The notes under the pieces were generated by a model that saw only the letters and a program-made list of their open reading frames with translations, did no database searches and was not told where the DNA came from. From Sphingomonas sp. (GTDB lineage: Bacteria > Pseudomonadota > Alphaproteobacteria > Sphingomonadales > Sphingomonadaceae), in assembly GCF_019635455.1 (NCBI RefSeq), contig NZ_JAHBZJ010000002.1:62001-126000 (forward strand): a DNA stretch of 64,000 nt, in the 5' to 3' direction. Both the position numbers and the translations under genes were made by a program. Below are positions 29,965 to 39,499 of this stretch, piece by piece (the first letter of the stretch is position 1; every line of letters starts with the position of its first letter).

Positions 29965-30876
29965 TCAGTCCGCCGTGACCGGCATCGATCCCGCCAGCAG
30001 CAGCGGATCGATTCGCGAATCGCGCCACTTCATGCCCCAGTGAAGATGGGGGCCGGTCGCCCGTCCGGTCATCCCCACCGCGCCGACCGGCTGTCCGCGC
30101 CGCACGACGTCGCCCAGCTTCACGTCGATTCGTGACAGGTGGAGAAACGCGCTGTTGAGGCCCATGCCATGGTCGATCATCAGCAGTCGGCCCTCCAGCG
30201 TGAAGGGCTGTTGCGCGGCCAGGATCACCACCCCGTCGGCAGGGGCCAGCACCGTCGTTCCGCTCGGTCGCGCGACATCGACGCCCGAATGATAGGCCCC
30301 GGGCTCGCCCTTGTAGACCCGCTGCGATCCGAACAGGCCGGACAGCCGGCCGGTCACCGGCCACATGAACTGCTGGCGCCAGCCGGCCGATTCCGACCTG
30401 ATCGCACGGGCAGCGTTGATCTGGCGCAGTTCGTCGGGACGGCGGCGCTGGAATTCGGCGCTCGGCTGCGCGAAACGCGGCAAGCGGTCGAGTCGCTCGA
30501 TCCGCCAGGCACGCGGCTGAACCGACAGCGTGCGCCGGACCTCGCTCCCGTCGACACGCGTCGCGACCAGCGTCGCGCTCGGCCCGGCGTCGCGGTCGAA
30601 CGCGATCAGGAACTTGCCATCGGGGGCGAGCGGAACGTCACTGCCGTTGAAGCTGATGCGGGTGGTCAGCGCCGGCGCACTCGCCAGCACCACGCCGCCC
30701 TGGATCAACGGGCCGTCGAACAGGAAGTCGTTGCGCGACGCCGCCTGCTGCACCGGCTCCAGCGGCAGCGATGGCGGCAGCGGGGCTGCGATCGCCGCCG
30801 GCTCGGGCGCCATCGAACAGGTACCCATCAGCACCAGCGTCGTGGCGGCGGTGAGGATGCCCCCCAGCGTCCTCAT
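29965..30876 (-). CDS. M23 family metallopeptidase (LytM-type)
   Basis: A 303-residue exported peptidase. An N-terminal hydrophobic segment (GGILTAATTLVLMGTC) serves as signal; the Cys at 20 could be a lipidation site although the lipobox is not canonical. The C-terminal LytM domain carries the zinc ligands in YHSGVDVA (HxxxD) and HLHWG (HxH), so it is likely catalytically competent for peptidoglycan peptide cross-links. ATG 30876 overlaps the TGA of the DUF2093 gene (ATGA), so it is coupled to it and to xseA upstream on the minus strand. Confidence 0.9.
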   Translation of the reverse strand: MRTLGGILTAATTLVLMGTCSMAPEPAAIAAPLPPSLPLEPVQQAASRNDFLFDGPLIQGGVVLASAPALTTRISFNGSDVPLAPDGKFLIAFDRDAGPSATLVATRVDGSEVRRTLSVQPRAWRIERLDRLPRFAQPSAEFQRRRPDELRQINAARAIRSESAGWRQQFMWPVTGRLSGLFGSQRVYKGEPGAYHSGVDVARPSGTTVLAPADGVVILAAQQPFTLEGRLLMIDHGMGLNSAFLHLSRIDVKLGDVVRRGQPVGAVGMTGRATGPHLHWGMKWRDSRIDPLLLAGSMPVTAD

Positions 30877-31076
30877 GCCGCCAGCATCGCCCGGGTCGCG
30901 ATGTCGGCGCTGGCATAGGCCTCCTGCCGGGCCACGCTCCAATATCGCAGCGCGTCGAGCGGAATCGCCTCGCCGGTCACCGCGCAGGCGACGTGATCGC
31001 CCGGGGCCAGTACGCGAAACCCGTTCGCCATATAATGGAGCCGCGCCGGGCGGGCGGTGTTGGACGACATCAGCAT
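30873..31076 (-). CDS. DUF2093 family protein
   Basis: A 67-residue alphaproteobacterial protein of unknown function. The family pattern is clear: LHYMANGFRVLAPGDHVACAVTGEAIPLDALRYWS in two parts, then RQEAYAS. Two possible starts, 31076 and 31070. It sits between xseA and the M23 peptidase gene in a minus-strand operon, the usual setting of this family. The GDxVxCAVTGxxI segment looks like a small single-Cys beta-domain; no biochemical role is known to me. Confidence 0.85.
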   Translation of the reverse strand: MLMSSNTARPARLHYMANGFRVLAPGDHVACAVTGEAIPLDALRYWSVARQEAYASADIATRAMLAA

Positions 31077-31104
31077 GGTTACGCTCGCTTTGGCTTCGGA
31101 CGGG

Positions 31105-32484
31105 TCAGAGCAGGCTCGGCTGCTCGGGCTTGTCCCCAGCATAGGATTTGCCGCCCGGCCGCTCAACCCGCGCATCGACATTGCCATCGCGGAAGTGCAG
31201 CACCACCGCGCCGGCGCCCCGCGCATCGGCGGCCGACGTCACCACCCGATCGCCCAGCTTCGCGCTCACCCGGACATAGCCGCGCTGGAGCAGATTGTCC
31301 GGATTGACCGAATCGAGCAGCCGCGCCGCTCCCTCGAACCGGTGGCGCAGCGCATCGAGCCGCGCCTGGAGCAGCGCGGGCCGCAAGGTCGTGGAAAGCC
31401 GCTGATAGCTCGATTCCGCGCGCGCGACCCGGCGTTCGAGCGCGCGGTCGAGCCGGGCGCCCAGATCGTCGGCACGCTGGCGCTGGGGTCCCAGCAGCGC
31501 GTCGCGCCGGGGCAGGACACGGACGAGCGCCGCCAGCCGCTCCGCGCCGCGCTCGTGATAGCGGCGCGCGCAGCGTTCGGTGCGCAGCGCGAGCGACTGG
31601 ATCATATGGGCAAGGTCGGCGCGCACCGGCACCGCGAGTTCCGCCGCAGCGGTCGGCGTGGGCGCGCGCATGTCGGCGGCATAGTCGCACAGGCTGGTAT
31701 CGGTTTCGTGTCCGACCGCCGAGATCACCGGAATCGAACAGGCGGCGACGGCGCGTACCGCCACTTCCTCGTTGAACGCCCACAAATCCTCGATCGATCC
31801 GCCCCCCCGCGCGACGATGACCAGATCGGGGCGCGGGACCGGCCCGTCCGCCGGCATCGCGTCGAACCCGCGCACCGCATTGGCCACCTCCTGCGCCGCG
31901 CCCTCACCCTGCACCTTGACCGGCCAGACGAGGACATGGGTCGGGAACCGGTCGGCAAGACGGTGGAGGATGTCGCGGATCACCGCCCCGGTGGGCGACG
32001 TCACGACGCCGATGACACGCGGCGCGAACGGCAACGGCCGCTTGCGCGCGGGATCGAACAGGCCCTCACCGGCCAACTGCGCCTTCAGCTTTTCGAACAG
32101 CGCCATCAGCGCGCCCTCGCCGGCCAGTTCCAGGCTCTCGATCACGATCTGATATTTGGAGCGGCCGGGATAGGTGGTGAGCTTGCCGGTCGCGACCACC
32201 TCGATCCCGTCCTGCGGCGCAAAGGCGAGCCGCGCGGCCTGGCCCTTCCACATCACCGCATCGATCACCGCATCGGCATCCTTGAGCGCGAGATAGGCAT
32301 GGCCCGAGGCGGCGCGTTTCCACCCCGAAATCTCGCCGCGCAGCCGGACATGGCCGAACGCGCCCTCCACCATCCGCTTGAGCTTGGTCGAGAGTTCGCC
32401 GACCGACAGCGGCGCGGCGTTGTCCCCTTCCCGCCCCTCGGCTACGAGCCGCGGCGTATCGATGTCGTCAAAGGGATCAGCCAT
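31105..32484 (-). CDS. xseA: Exodeoxyribonuclease VII large subunit
   Basis: A 459-residue XseA, which with the small subunit XseB degrades single-stranded DNA in both directions. The N-terminal OB-fold ([32 protein letters not shown]) and the catalytic domain with [15 protein letters not shown] and the [15 protein letters not shown] motif are present, followed by a helical coiled-coil region and C-terminal beta segments. No xseB is in the window. The start codon at 32484 overlaps the divergent purD start codon by two bases; a minus-strand AGGA lies five bases upstream of the ATG inside purD. Confidence 0.96.
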   Translation of the reverse strand: MADPFDDIDTPRLVAEGREGDNAAPLSVGELSTKLKRMVEGAFGHVRLRGEISGWKRAASGHAYLALKDADAVIDAVMWKGQAARLAFAPQDGIEVVATGKLTTYPGRSKYQIVIESLELAGEGALMALFEKLKAQLAGEGLFDPARKRPLPFAPRVIGVVTSPTGAVIRDILHRLADRFPTHVLVWPVKVQGEGAAQEVANAVRGFDAMPADGPVPRPDLVIVARGGGSIEDLWAFNEEVAVRAVAACSIPVISAVGHETDTSLCDYAADMRAPTPTAAAELAVPVRADLAHMIQSLALRTERCARRYHERGAERLAALVRVLPRRDALLGPQRQRADDLGARLDRALERRVARAESSYQRLSTTLRPALLQARLDALRHRFEGAARLLDSVNPDNLLQRGYVRVSAKLGDRVVTSAADARGAGAVVLHFRDGNVDARVERPGGKSYAGDKPEQPSLL

Positions 32485-33751
32485 GAACGTCCTGCTGTTG
32501 GGATCGGGGGGCCGCGAACATGCGCTCGCCTGGAAACTCGCGCAATCGCCGCTGCTCGATAGCCTTCATGCGATTCCCGGCAACCCCGGAATCGCCGAAC
32601 ATGCGCACTGCCACGAGGTCGCGCTGACCGATCACGACGCGGTGATCGCCCTGTGCCGCGCACACGCTATCGGCTTCGTTGTGGTCGGGCCGGAGGCGCC
32701 TCTCGTCGATGGGCTGAGCGACAGCCTGCGCGCGGCGGGGCTGGCGGTGTTCGGGCCGAGCCGCGCGGCGGCGCAACTGGAAGGATCTAAGGGTTTTACC
32801 AAGGACCTGTGCGCGCGGGAGGGGATTCCGACCGCCGGCTATGTCCGCGTTACCGATCTCGCCACCGCGCGCACGGCACTCGCCCGCGATTTCGCGCGGC
32901 CGGTGGTGATCAAGGCGGACGGGCTGGCCGCAGGCAAGGGGGTGACCATCGCCATGTCGGACGCGGAGGCGGAAGCGGCGATCGCCGCGATCTTCGAAAA
33001 ACCGGGCGGCGAAGCGGTGATCGAGGAGTTTCTTGACGGCGAGGAGGCGAGCTTCTTCGTCATTACCGACGGGGCGAACTTCGTCGCCTTTGGCTCGGCC
33101 CAGGATCACAAGCGCGTCGGCGATGGCGATACCGGACCGAATACCGGCGGCATGGGCGCCTACAGCCCAGCCCCGGTCCTCACCCCGGAGCTGGAAGCGG
33201 AAGCGATCGAGACGATCATCAGGCCGACGATCGATGGCATGGCGAAGGCCGGGACGCCCTATTCGGGCGTACTCTATGCGGGCCTCATGCTCACCCGCAC
33301 CGGGCCGAAGCTGATCGAATATAATGCGCGGTTCGGCGATCCCGAATGCCAGGTGCTGATGATGCGGCTGGAGGACGACCTGCTCGATCTGATGCGCGCG
33401 ACCGAGGCGGGCGAACTCGCCGGCCGCGCCGCGCCGCGCTTCGGCGCGCGCACCGCGCTGACCGTGGTGATGGCGGCGAACGGCTATCCCGGCACCCCCG
33501 AAACCGGCGGCGCGATCGGGGGGATCGGCGCGGCGGAAGCGACCGGCGCCAAGGTGTTTCAGGCGGGAACGCGGCGGAGCGACGGGGGAATCGTCGCGGC
33601 GGGGGGGCGCGTCCTGGCGGTCACCGCGACCGGCGCGAGCGTGACCGAGGCACAGGCCGGCGCCTATCGCGCGGTCGATCGCATCGACTTTCCGACCGGA
33701 TTCTGCCGGCGCGACATCGGCTGGCGCGAAGTGGCGCGCGAGCGGGATTGA
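32483..33751 (+). CDS. purD: Phosphoribosylamine-glycine ligase
   Basis: A 422-residue GARS enzyme for step 2 of purine synthesis: ATP + phosphoribosylamine + glycine to GAR. N-domain begins [19 protein letters not shown]; the ATP-grasp region contains [17 protein letters not shown] and [13 protein letters not shown]; the signature RFGDPECQ is near the end. ATG 32483 has AAGGGAT upstream, located in xseA coding sequence. The divergent xseA start shares two bases with it, so both promoters must be embedded in the opposite gene or transcription must start very close to the ATG. Confidence 0.97.
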   Translation: MNVLLLGSGGREHALAWKLAQSPLLDSLHAIPGNPGIAEHAHCHEVALTDHDAVIALCRAHAIGFVVVGPEAPLVDGLSDSLRAAGLAVFGPSRAAAQLEGSKGFTKDLCAREGIPTAGYVRVTDLATARTALARDFARPVVIKADGLAAGKGVTIAMSDAEAEAAIAAIFEKPGGEAVIEEFLDGEEASFFVITDGANFVAFGSAQDHKRVGDGDTGPNTGGMGAYSPAPVLTPELEAEAIETIIRPTIDGMAKAGTPYSGVLYAGLMLTRTGPKLIEYNARFGDPECQVLMMRLEDDLLDLMRATEAGELAGRAAPRFGARTALTVVMAANGYPGTPETGGAIGGIGAAEATGAKVFQAGTRRSDGGIVAAGGRVLAVTATGASVTEAQAGAYRAVDRIDFPTGFCRRDIGWREVARERD

Positions 33752-33898
33752 GGGCGGCAGCACCCGGTGGCGCTGGCCCCGCCCGCAGATCAGACGAAAT
33801 CTGACATTGCGGGTGATATTATATCCTGTTCATCTGTGGCTCATTGGCCGGGCGCACCCTGGCGCCACGAACCTGTCGCATAAGGAAGGGGACCATCC

Positions 33899-35686
33899 AT
33901 GAAGCGTACCACCGCTCTCGTCAGCCTCTCGCTCCTGCTCGGCGCCGCCGCGCCGCCCCCGCCGCCCCAGTTGCGCGAACGGCCGCCCGCGCCTGCTCCG
34001 CGCGCCGACAATGGTTCGCCCGTGCGCTGCCAATATGCGCCTGGCCGCTACATGCCCCGCCGGTCGCCGGGGATCGCCGGCGGCCAGGCCTATGGAACGC
34101 AACCCGCGCCGGCGCCACAGGCGATGCCTGCACCCCCACCCCCGCCCGCGCCACCTCCACCGCCCCCGCGCACCGGCGTAAGGCCCGTGCCGGTTCCCGG
34201 CTCTCAATCGGATTTCGCCGCGCGACGGATCGCGCCGTCCCGGGCCATCGCCGCGCCGCAATATGGCGCGCCGGGCAATCGCGAGCGCTATGAGGGCAAG
34301 GAGGTCGCATCGGTCCAGGCGGTCGCGCAGACACCGGTCTCCACCTTCTCGATCGACGTCGATACCGGCAGCTATTCGAACGTTCGCCGTTTCCTGCAAA
34401 AGGGCCAGACCCCACCCGCATCGGCGGTGCGGACCGAGGAGATGATCAACTATTTCCGCTACGATTATCCGCTGCCCGCCAGCCGCCAACAGCCGTTCAG
34501 CGTAACCACCGATGTCGCGCAGACGCCGTGGAACCCGGACACGCGGCTGCTGCGCATCGGCCTGCGCGGCTATGACGTGACCGCGCAGGGGCGGCCGGCG
34601 GCCAATCTGGTCTTTCTGGTCGATGTGTCCGGATCGATGAGCAGCCCGGACAAGCTGCCCCTCGTCAAACAGGCGCTGACGATGCTCGCCGACAAGCTGA
34701 CGCCCCGGGACCGGGTGTCGATCGTCGTCTATGCCGGGGCGGCGGGCGTGGTGCTGGAGCCGACCGCGAAGAAGGAATATGTCCGCGCCGCGCTCGACTG
34801 CCTGGAGGCGGGCGGATCGACCGCCGGCGCCCGGGGTATCCAGATGGCCTATGACATCGCGTCGGCCAATTTCATCAAGGGCGGGATCAACCGCATCTTC
34901 ATCGCCACCGATGGCGATTTCAACGTCGGCGTCAGCGACAACAAGGCGCTGGAGGCGATGGTCAGGAAATATCGCGACAGCGGCGTCACGCTCACCACGC
35001 TCGGCTTTGGCGCGGGCAATTACAACGAGGCGCTGATGGAGCGCATCGCCGATCTGGGCAACGGCAATTACGCCTATATCGACAGCGCGATGGAGGCGCA
35101 GAAGGTGCTGGACGACGAACTCAGCGCCTCGCTCTTCACCATCGCCAAGGATGTGAAGGTACAGGTCGAGTTCAATCCCGCACAGGTGAAGGAATATCGC
35201 CTGATCGGGTATGAGAATCGCGCGCTCGCCGAAGAGGATTTCGACAATGACGCGGTCGATGCCGGCGATATCGGCGCCGGGCATCAGGTGACCGCGATCT
35301 ACGAGGTGGTGCCGGCCGGTGCCAAAGGCTGGCTGCCCGACCGCCGCTATGCCGGCAACCAGCCGCCCGCCGCCGCGGGCAAAGGCGGTGAACTCGCCTT
35401 CGTCAAGCTGCGCTACAAATTGCCCGGCCAGGATATGTCGAAGCTGATCGAAAAGCCCGTTCCGGCGGTGCTGATGCGCGGCGCCCCGGCCCCGCGCGGC
35501 GACATGGCCTTCGCCACCGCGGTCGCTGCGTTCGGGCAGAAGCTGCGCGGCGACAAATATCTCGGCCGCTACAGCTATGCCGACATTCGCGGCCTGGGCG
35601 GCAACCCGCAGGGCTATTGGCGCAACGAGTTCCTGAAACTCGTCCAGCTCGCCGCGACGCAGGAGGTGCGAAAGGCGGACGATTGA
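33899..35686 (+). CDS. von Willebrand factor type A domain protein, YfbK-like, secreted
   Basis: A 595-residue exported protein. A signal peptide (MKRTTALVSLSLLLGAAA) is followed by a proline-rich low-complexity linker (about 18-120, with runs of PPPPP), then a vWF-associated N-terminal segment, a VWA domain with intact MIDAS D242-V-S244-G-S246, and a C-terminal DUF3520-type domain. VWA domains bind protein partners through metal; the role of this family in the cell envelope is not established. It has its own start after a 147-base gap from purD, converges with the PLP-enzyme gene, and both end at a strong hairpin. Confidence 0.9.
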   Translation: MKRTTALVSLSLLLGAAAPPPPPQLRERPPAPAPRADNGSPVRCQYAPGRYMPRRSPGIAGGQAYGTQPAPAPQAMPAPPPPPAPPPPPPRTGVRPVPVPGSQSDFAARRIAPSRAIAAPQYGAPGNRERYEGKEVASVQAVAQTPVSTFSIDVDTGSYSNVRRFLQKGQTPPASAVRTEEMINYFRYDYPLPASRQQPFSVTTDVAQTPWNPDTRLLRIGLRGYDVTAQGRPAANLVFLVDVSGSMSSPDKLPLVKQALTMLADKLTPRDRVSIVVYAGAAGVVLEPTAKKEYVRAALDCLEAGGSTAGARGIQMAYDIASANFIKGGINRIFIATDGDFNVGVSDNKALEAMVRKYRDSGVTLTTLGFGAGNYNEALMERIADLGNGNYAYIDSAMEAQKVLDDELSASLFTIAKDVKVQVEFNPAQVKEYRLIGYENRALAEEDFDNDAVDAGDIGAGHQVTAIYEVVPAGAKGWLPDRRYAGNQPPAAAGKGGELAFVKLRYKLPGQDMSKLIEKPVPAVLMRGAPAPRGDMAFATAVAAFGQKLRGDKYLGRYSYADIRGLGGNPQGYWRNEFLKLVQLAATQEVRKADD

Positions 35687-35723
35687 GGGCGGACGCCTAC
35701 GGATCGCCGGCCAGGTGCGGCGC

Positions 35724-35757
35724 GGCGGCCACCCCGGTTCGATCCGGGGTGGCCGCC
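35724..35757. terminator. Perfect 14-bp hairpin between convergent genes
   Basis: GGCGGCCACCCCGG and CCGGGGTGGCCGCC flank a TTCGAT loop, 38 bases after the VWA gene stop and 8 bases before the PLP-enzyme stop on the other strand. Without a U-tract, but position and stability suggest a bidirectional terminator. Confidence 0.6.
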
Positions 35758-35764
35758 CGGCCGG

Positions 35765-37084
35765 TCACACCGCCTTCAGCGCCGCGTCGAAATCGGCGAT
35801 CAGGTCGTCCGCGTCCTCGACCCCGATCGAGATGCGGACGAGATTGTCGGTGATGCCCAGCGCCTGTTTGCGCGCGTCCGGCACCGACAGATGCGTCATC
35901 GCGGCGGGCGCCGACGCCAGCGTCTCCGTCCCGCCCAGGCTGACCGCCAGCTTCGCGATCTTCAGGCTGTCGAGGAACGCGAACGCCTCCCTTTCCCCGC
36001 CCTTCAGATAGAGCGAAAAGGTCGATCCCGCGCCGGTGCAGTGGCGGTCGTAAATGTCCTTCTGCCGGCTGCCCTCGGGCAGGAAGCCGAGATAGCCGAT
36101 GCTTTCGACCTTGGGATGATCGCGCAGGAATTCGCAGACCTTCGCCGCATTCTCGCCCGCGCGGCTCATCCGCAGTTCCAGCGTCTCGAGGCTGCGCAAC
36201 AGCATCCAGGCGGTATTGGGGTCACAGATCGTGCCGATCGTGTTGCGCATCAGGCGGATGGTGTTGATGTGCGCCTTGCTGCCCAGCACGCCGCCGGCGA
36301 CCAGATCGCTGTGTCCGCCGGCATATTTGGTGAGCGAGTAGACGACGAGATCCGCGCCCTGCTTGAGCGGCTTCGCCCAGAGCGGGCCGAGAAAGGTATT
36401 GTCGATCGCGATCGGCGGTTTGGCATCGCCGAACACCGCGTCGCGCGCGGCGGCCACCGCCTCGACATCGACCAGCACGTTGGTCGGGTTGGCCGGGCTT
36501 TCCAGATAGATCAGCGCGACATTGCCCGACGACGCCTTTTGCAGCGTCGCCTCGATCTCCTCCCGCGTCGCGCCGGCGGGGAAATCGACCCAGTGGACGC
36601 CGAACTTCCCCAGGATGCGGGCGATCAGCGTCTCGGTCGCGGCATAGAGCGGGCCGGAATGGACGATCGTGTCGCCCGGCTTCACCATCGCCAGGAACAA
36701 AGTCGCGATCGCGGACATGCCGCTTGAAAAGGCGAGCGCGTCCTCGGCCTCTTCCCATACGCCCAGACGATCCTCCAGGATTTCCTGGTTCGGCCCGTTG
36801 AAGCGCGAATAGACCAGGCCCTCGGCGCCGCCGGGGCGTTTGCCGGTCACGCCCTCGAAATGGCGCTTGCCCGCCGCCGCATTGGGAAAGACGAAGGTCG
36901 AGGTGGCAAAGATCGGCGGCTTGAGCGACCCCTCGGACAGCATCGGATCATAGCCATGGCCCATCATCAGCGTGCTCGCCTTCAGCTTGCGGCCACCGAT
37001 CTTGTCGATTTCGGGCTTGGGATGGCGGCGCGGGGTGCCGCCGGTCAGCGCGGCCTCATCGGGCTGTTCGGGCTTGTCGGTCAT
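35765..37084 (-). CDS. Cys/Met metabolism PLP enzyme (cystathionine gamma-synthase family)
   Basis: A 439-residue PLP-dependent transsulfuration enzyme. The Schiff-base Lys253 is in YSLTKYAGGHSD, the ring-nitrogen Asp228 in IDNTF, and the YSRFNGP motif (92-98) resembles the YSRxxNPT family motif. It is about 40 residues longer than typical members, with a Pro/Lys-rich N-terminus. The family includes cystathionine gamma-synthase, gamma-lyase, methionine gamma-lyase and O-acylhomoserine sulfhydrylases; substrate preference is not clear. The ATG is preceded by AAGGAG; a longer in-frame start lacks support. Confidence 0.92.
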   Translation of the reverse strand: MTDKPEQPDEAALTGGTPRRHPKPEIDKIGGRKLKASTLMMGHGYDPMLSEGSLKPPIFATSTFVFPNAAAGKRHFEGVTGKRPGGAEGLVYSRFNGPNQEILEDRLGVWEEAEDALAFSSGMSAIATLFLAMVKPGDTIVHSGPLYAATETLIARILGKFGVHWVDFPAGATREEIEATLQKASSGNVALIYLESPANPTNVLVDVEAVAAARDAVFGDAKPPIAIDNTFLGPLWAKPLKQGADLVVYSLTKYAGGHSDLVAGGVLGSKAHINTIRLMRNTIGTICDPNTAWMLLRSLETLELRMSRAGENAAKVCEFLRDHPKVESIGYLGFLPEGSRQKDIYDRHCTGAGSTFSLYLKGGEREAFAFLDSLKIAKLAVSLGGTETLASAPAAMTHLSVPDARKQALGITDNLVRISIGVEDADDLIADFDAALKAV

Positions 37085-37160
37085 CGGCGTCCGCTCCTTG
37101 GTATCGAATGTTACGAATTGCCGGTCCAGTCGCACCTACATGGCGGGGCGTCAATCCGGG

Positions 37161-37925
37161 TCACGCCAGCGCGATCAGCGAAATCTGGCGTCCGTAATCG
37201 GCCTCGCCCCGATGCGTCGCGCGCCGGTAGCTGTAGAAACGATCGGGCTGGGCATAGGTATCCTCACCCAGCGCCGTGACGGTGCGCAATCCGGCATCGG
37301 CCAGGCGATGAACGACATAGGCCTCCAGATCGAACTGGTGATGCCCCGGCGCGCCGGGAGCGAAAAACCGTTCGTTCGCCGGATCGGCGGCGGCGAAGCG
37401 GGTGAGGAACCCGTCATCGACCTCATAGCTTGCCCGTGAGATGCACGGGCCGACCGCGGCCGCAATCCGTTCCCGCCGCGCGCCCAGCGTTTCCATCGCC
37501 GCGATCGTCGCATCGGTAATTCCGCCGATCGCCCCCTTCCACCCGGCATGGGCGGCGGCCACCACCCCGGCATCCCGGTCGGCAAACAGCACCGGCGCGC
37601 AATCGGCGGTCAGAATGCCCAGCAGCAGGCCGGGGCGGTCTGTCACCAGCGCGTCGGCATGAGGGCGAAGCGCGTCGTCCCACGGCGCGACCACGCACAC
37701 CGCGTCGGCCGAATGGACCTGATACAGGGTGACCAGCCGCGTGTCCGGCGCGACGGCGGCGATCGCGCGACGCTGGTTCTCGATCAGCGCGGGCGTCGGC
37801 GGCAGGCCGCGCCGCCCCATGTCCAGCCCGGCGGTTTCACCCGTCGATACGCCGCCGCGCCGACCGAGAAAGCCATGGGCAACCCCGTCGAGCGCGTGGG
37901 CGCGAACGACCTCGACCCCGCTCAC
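37161..37925 (-). CDS. pgeF: Peptidoglycan editing factor PgeF (laccase-domain protein)
   Basis: A 254-residue Cu/Zn-binding hydrolase formerly called a multicopper oxidase (YfiH). Metal ligands are H71 in YQVHSAD, C109 in LTADCAPVL and H126 in AHAGWKG. It cleaves wrongly placed L-Ser from UDP-MurNAc-peptides, keeping peptidoglycan stems correct. GTG 37925 overlaps the GNAT stop (GTGA), in a coupled operon lgt - MidA-like methyltransferase - GNAT - pgeF, a common alphaproteobacterial arrangement. Confidence 0.93.
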   Translation of the reverse strand: MSGVEVVRAHALDGVAHGFLGRRGGVSTGETAGLDMGRRGLPPTPALIENQRRAIAAVAPDTRLVTLYQVHSADAVCVVAPWDDALRPHADALVTDRPGLLLGILTADCAPVLFADRDAGVVAAAHAGWKGAIGGITDATIAAMETLGARRERIAAAVGPCISRASYEVDDGFLTRFAAADPANERFFAPGAPGHHQFDLEAYVVHRLADAGLRTVTALGEDTYAQPDRFYSYRRATHRGEADYGRQISLIALA

Positions 37926-38449
37926 AGCGCCAGCCGCATGATCAGGTCGCGGTCGATCTGCCGCCCGACCGGAAACGCATAGTCGCCGACATGATCGAAG
38001 CCGTAGCGATCGTAGAAGCGGATCGCGCGCGCGTTCTTTTCGAACACGGTGAGCAGCAACGCCGGCGCACGCCGCGCCCGCGCGGTGGCCAGCGCCCATT
38101 CCATCAGCGCCGGCGCGACCCCGCGCCCGTGCCAGTCGGTCGCGACATAGAGTTGCGACAGCTGCGCATCGTCCGGCCCCGCCTGATCGAGCCAGGGCGG
38201 CGTCAGCTTCGCATAGCCGACGATCTCATCGCCGGCGCGCGCCACCTGCCACGTGATCGCAGGGTCGTGCAGGCCCCGGCGCAGCGCGCCCTGCTCGCCG
38301 AACGCCTGATCCAGAAACGCGGCGAGATCGTCGGGGTGATAGAATTGCGCGAAGGTGTCGTGCCAGCTCGCCAGCGCCATCGCGTCCAGCGCGGCGGCGT
38401 CGGCGGGTGTCGGCGCGTCCAGCCGGATCGCGATATCGGACAGACTCAT
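37922..38449 (-). CDS. GNAT family N-acetyltransferase
   Basis: A 175-residue acetyl-CoA-dependent acetyltransferase. The acetyl-CoA binding loop is ATDWHGRGVAPALMEWAL, and the C-terminal FYDRYGF motif is classical GNAT. Acceptor substrate is unknown. Its ATG (38449) overlaps the methyltransferase stop and its TGA overlaps the pgeF GTG, so translation in the operon is tightly coupled. A longer minus-strand open frame covering the methyltransferase is an artefact. Confidence 0.88.
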   Translation of the reverse strand: MSLSDIAIRLDAPTPADAAALDAMALASWHDTFAQFYHPDDLAAFLDQAFGEQGALRRGLHDPAITWQVARAGDEIVGYAKLTPPWLDQAGPDDAQLSQLYVATDWHGRGVAPALMEWALATARARRAPALLLTVFEKNARAIRFYDRYGFDHVGDYAFPVGRQIDRDLIMRLAL

Positions 38450-39495
38450 GCGAAGCCCGCCGGCGCCGGCCAGCCCGGCGCGGTCAGTGCGACCACCTTG
38501 AACAGCTCGCCCATCGCCGCGTCGCCGGTCAGCCGGTCGCGCGCGGTGGCGATCTCGTCGGCGCGATCGGGCGCGGCCTGGATCAGCGCCTGGGCGCGCG
38601 GACCGATGCCGAGCGATTCCAGATATGCGCCCTGGGTCACCGGGCCATGCGCGACCAGCCCCTCCACCCGGGCGGCCTCGACCAGCGTGCCGAAATCGAC
38701 ATGGGCGGTCAGATCGGCCTCGCCCGGTTCCTCGAACGGATTGGCATAGGCATGGCCGCGCACCGCCTGCAACGTGTCGCCGATCGCCGGCCCCGAATAG
38801 CCATAGTCGATGACGATCGCGGCGCCGCCCTGTGCCATCAGCTTGGCGGCGAGTGCGCGCAGCACGGCGACGCTGGCGGGCGAGGTTTCCAGGATCGATC
38901 CGTCGGGCGCGTCGCGCAGATGCTCCGGAATGATCGGATCGAACACGGTGTTGCCGACGACCGGCAGGAACAGCGTGTCCTGACACGCGACCAGCCGTTC
39001 GCGCCACCCTTCGGCCGTCCGGATCAGCTGACGGATCGGCAGCGCGTCGAAAAACTCGTTCGCCACCACCAGCAGCGGCGCGTCGTCGGGCAGGCCGACA
39101 ATGTCCAGCGCCCATTCGGCATGCGGCACGCGCGCGCGCTGCGCCTCGCGCAATACCGGGCTGTTCTCGACCAGATGGACCGGCGGCGTCAGCCCGGCAT
39201 GGCCCATCGCGCGCAACGCGTCGGCGGCGAGCGTTCCGCGTCCGGGACCCAGCTCCACATAATGCGCCGCCGGCCGCCCCGCCCGGTCCCACAGATCGGC
39301 GAGCGCCAGACCGATCAGCTCGCCGAACATCTGGCTGATTTCCGGCGCCGTCGTGAAATCGCCGCGCGCGCCCAGCGGGTCGCGGGTCGCATAATAATGG
39401 GTGTTGGCCGCACCCATGAATTGCGACAGCGCGATCGGCCCCGCCAGCGTGATCGCGCGGGCAAGCCGGTCGGGAAGCGTGCCTTCCTCGCTCAC
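38446..39495 (-). CDS. SAM-dependent methyltransferase, NDUFAF7/MidA family
   Basis: A 349-residue class I methyltransferase of the NDUFAF7/MidA type. The family block YYATRDPLGARGDFTTAP and EISQMFGELIG, SAM motif ELGPGRGTL, and NEFFDALPI segment are all present. Eukaryotic NDUFAF7 methylates an Arg of the complex I NDUFS2 subunit; bacterial versions presumably modify a protein, but target here is unproven. It starts 4 bases after the lgt stop and overlaps the GNAT start. Confidence 0.92.
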   Translation of the reverse strand: MSEEGTLPDRLARAITLAGPIALSQFMGAANTHYYATRDPLGARGDFTTAPEISQMFGELIGLALADLWDRAGRPAAHYVELGPGRGTLAADALRAMGHAGLTPPVHLVENSPVLREAQRARVPHAEWALDIVGLPDDAPLLVVANEFFDALPIRQLIRTAEGWRERLVACQDTLFLPVVGNTVFDPIIPEHLRDAPDGSILETSPASVAVLRALAAKLMAQGGAAIVIDYGYSGPAIGDTLQAVRGHAYANPFEEPGEADLTAHVDFGTLVEAARVEGLVAHGPVTQGAYLESLGIGPRAQALIQAAPDRADEIATARDRLTGDAAMGELFKVVALTAPGWPAPAGFA

Positions 39496-39499
39496 CGGA

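Noticed and set aside
35730..35752. Sequence resembling a tRNA T-arm (GGTTCGATCC)
   Set aside because: It belongs to a perfect 14-bp hairpin; there is no acceptor, D or anticodon arm.
37085..37160. Possible SAM riboswitch ahead of the Cys/Met PLP enzyme gene
   Set aside because: I looked for SAM-II-type conserved segments in the leader and found none.
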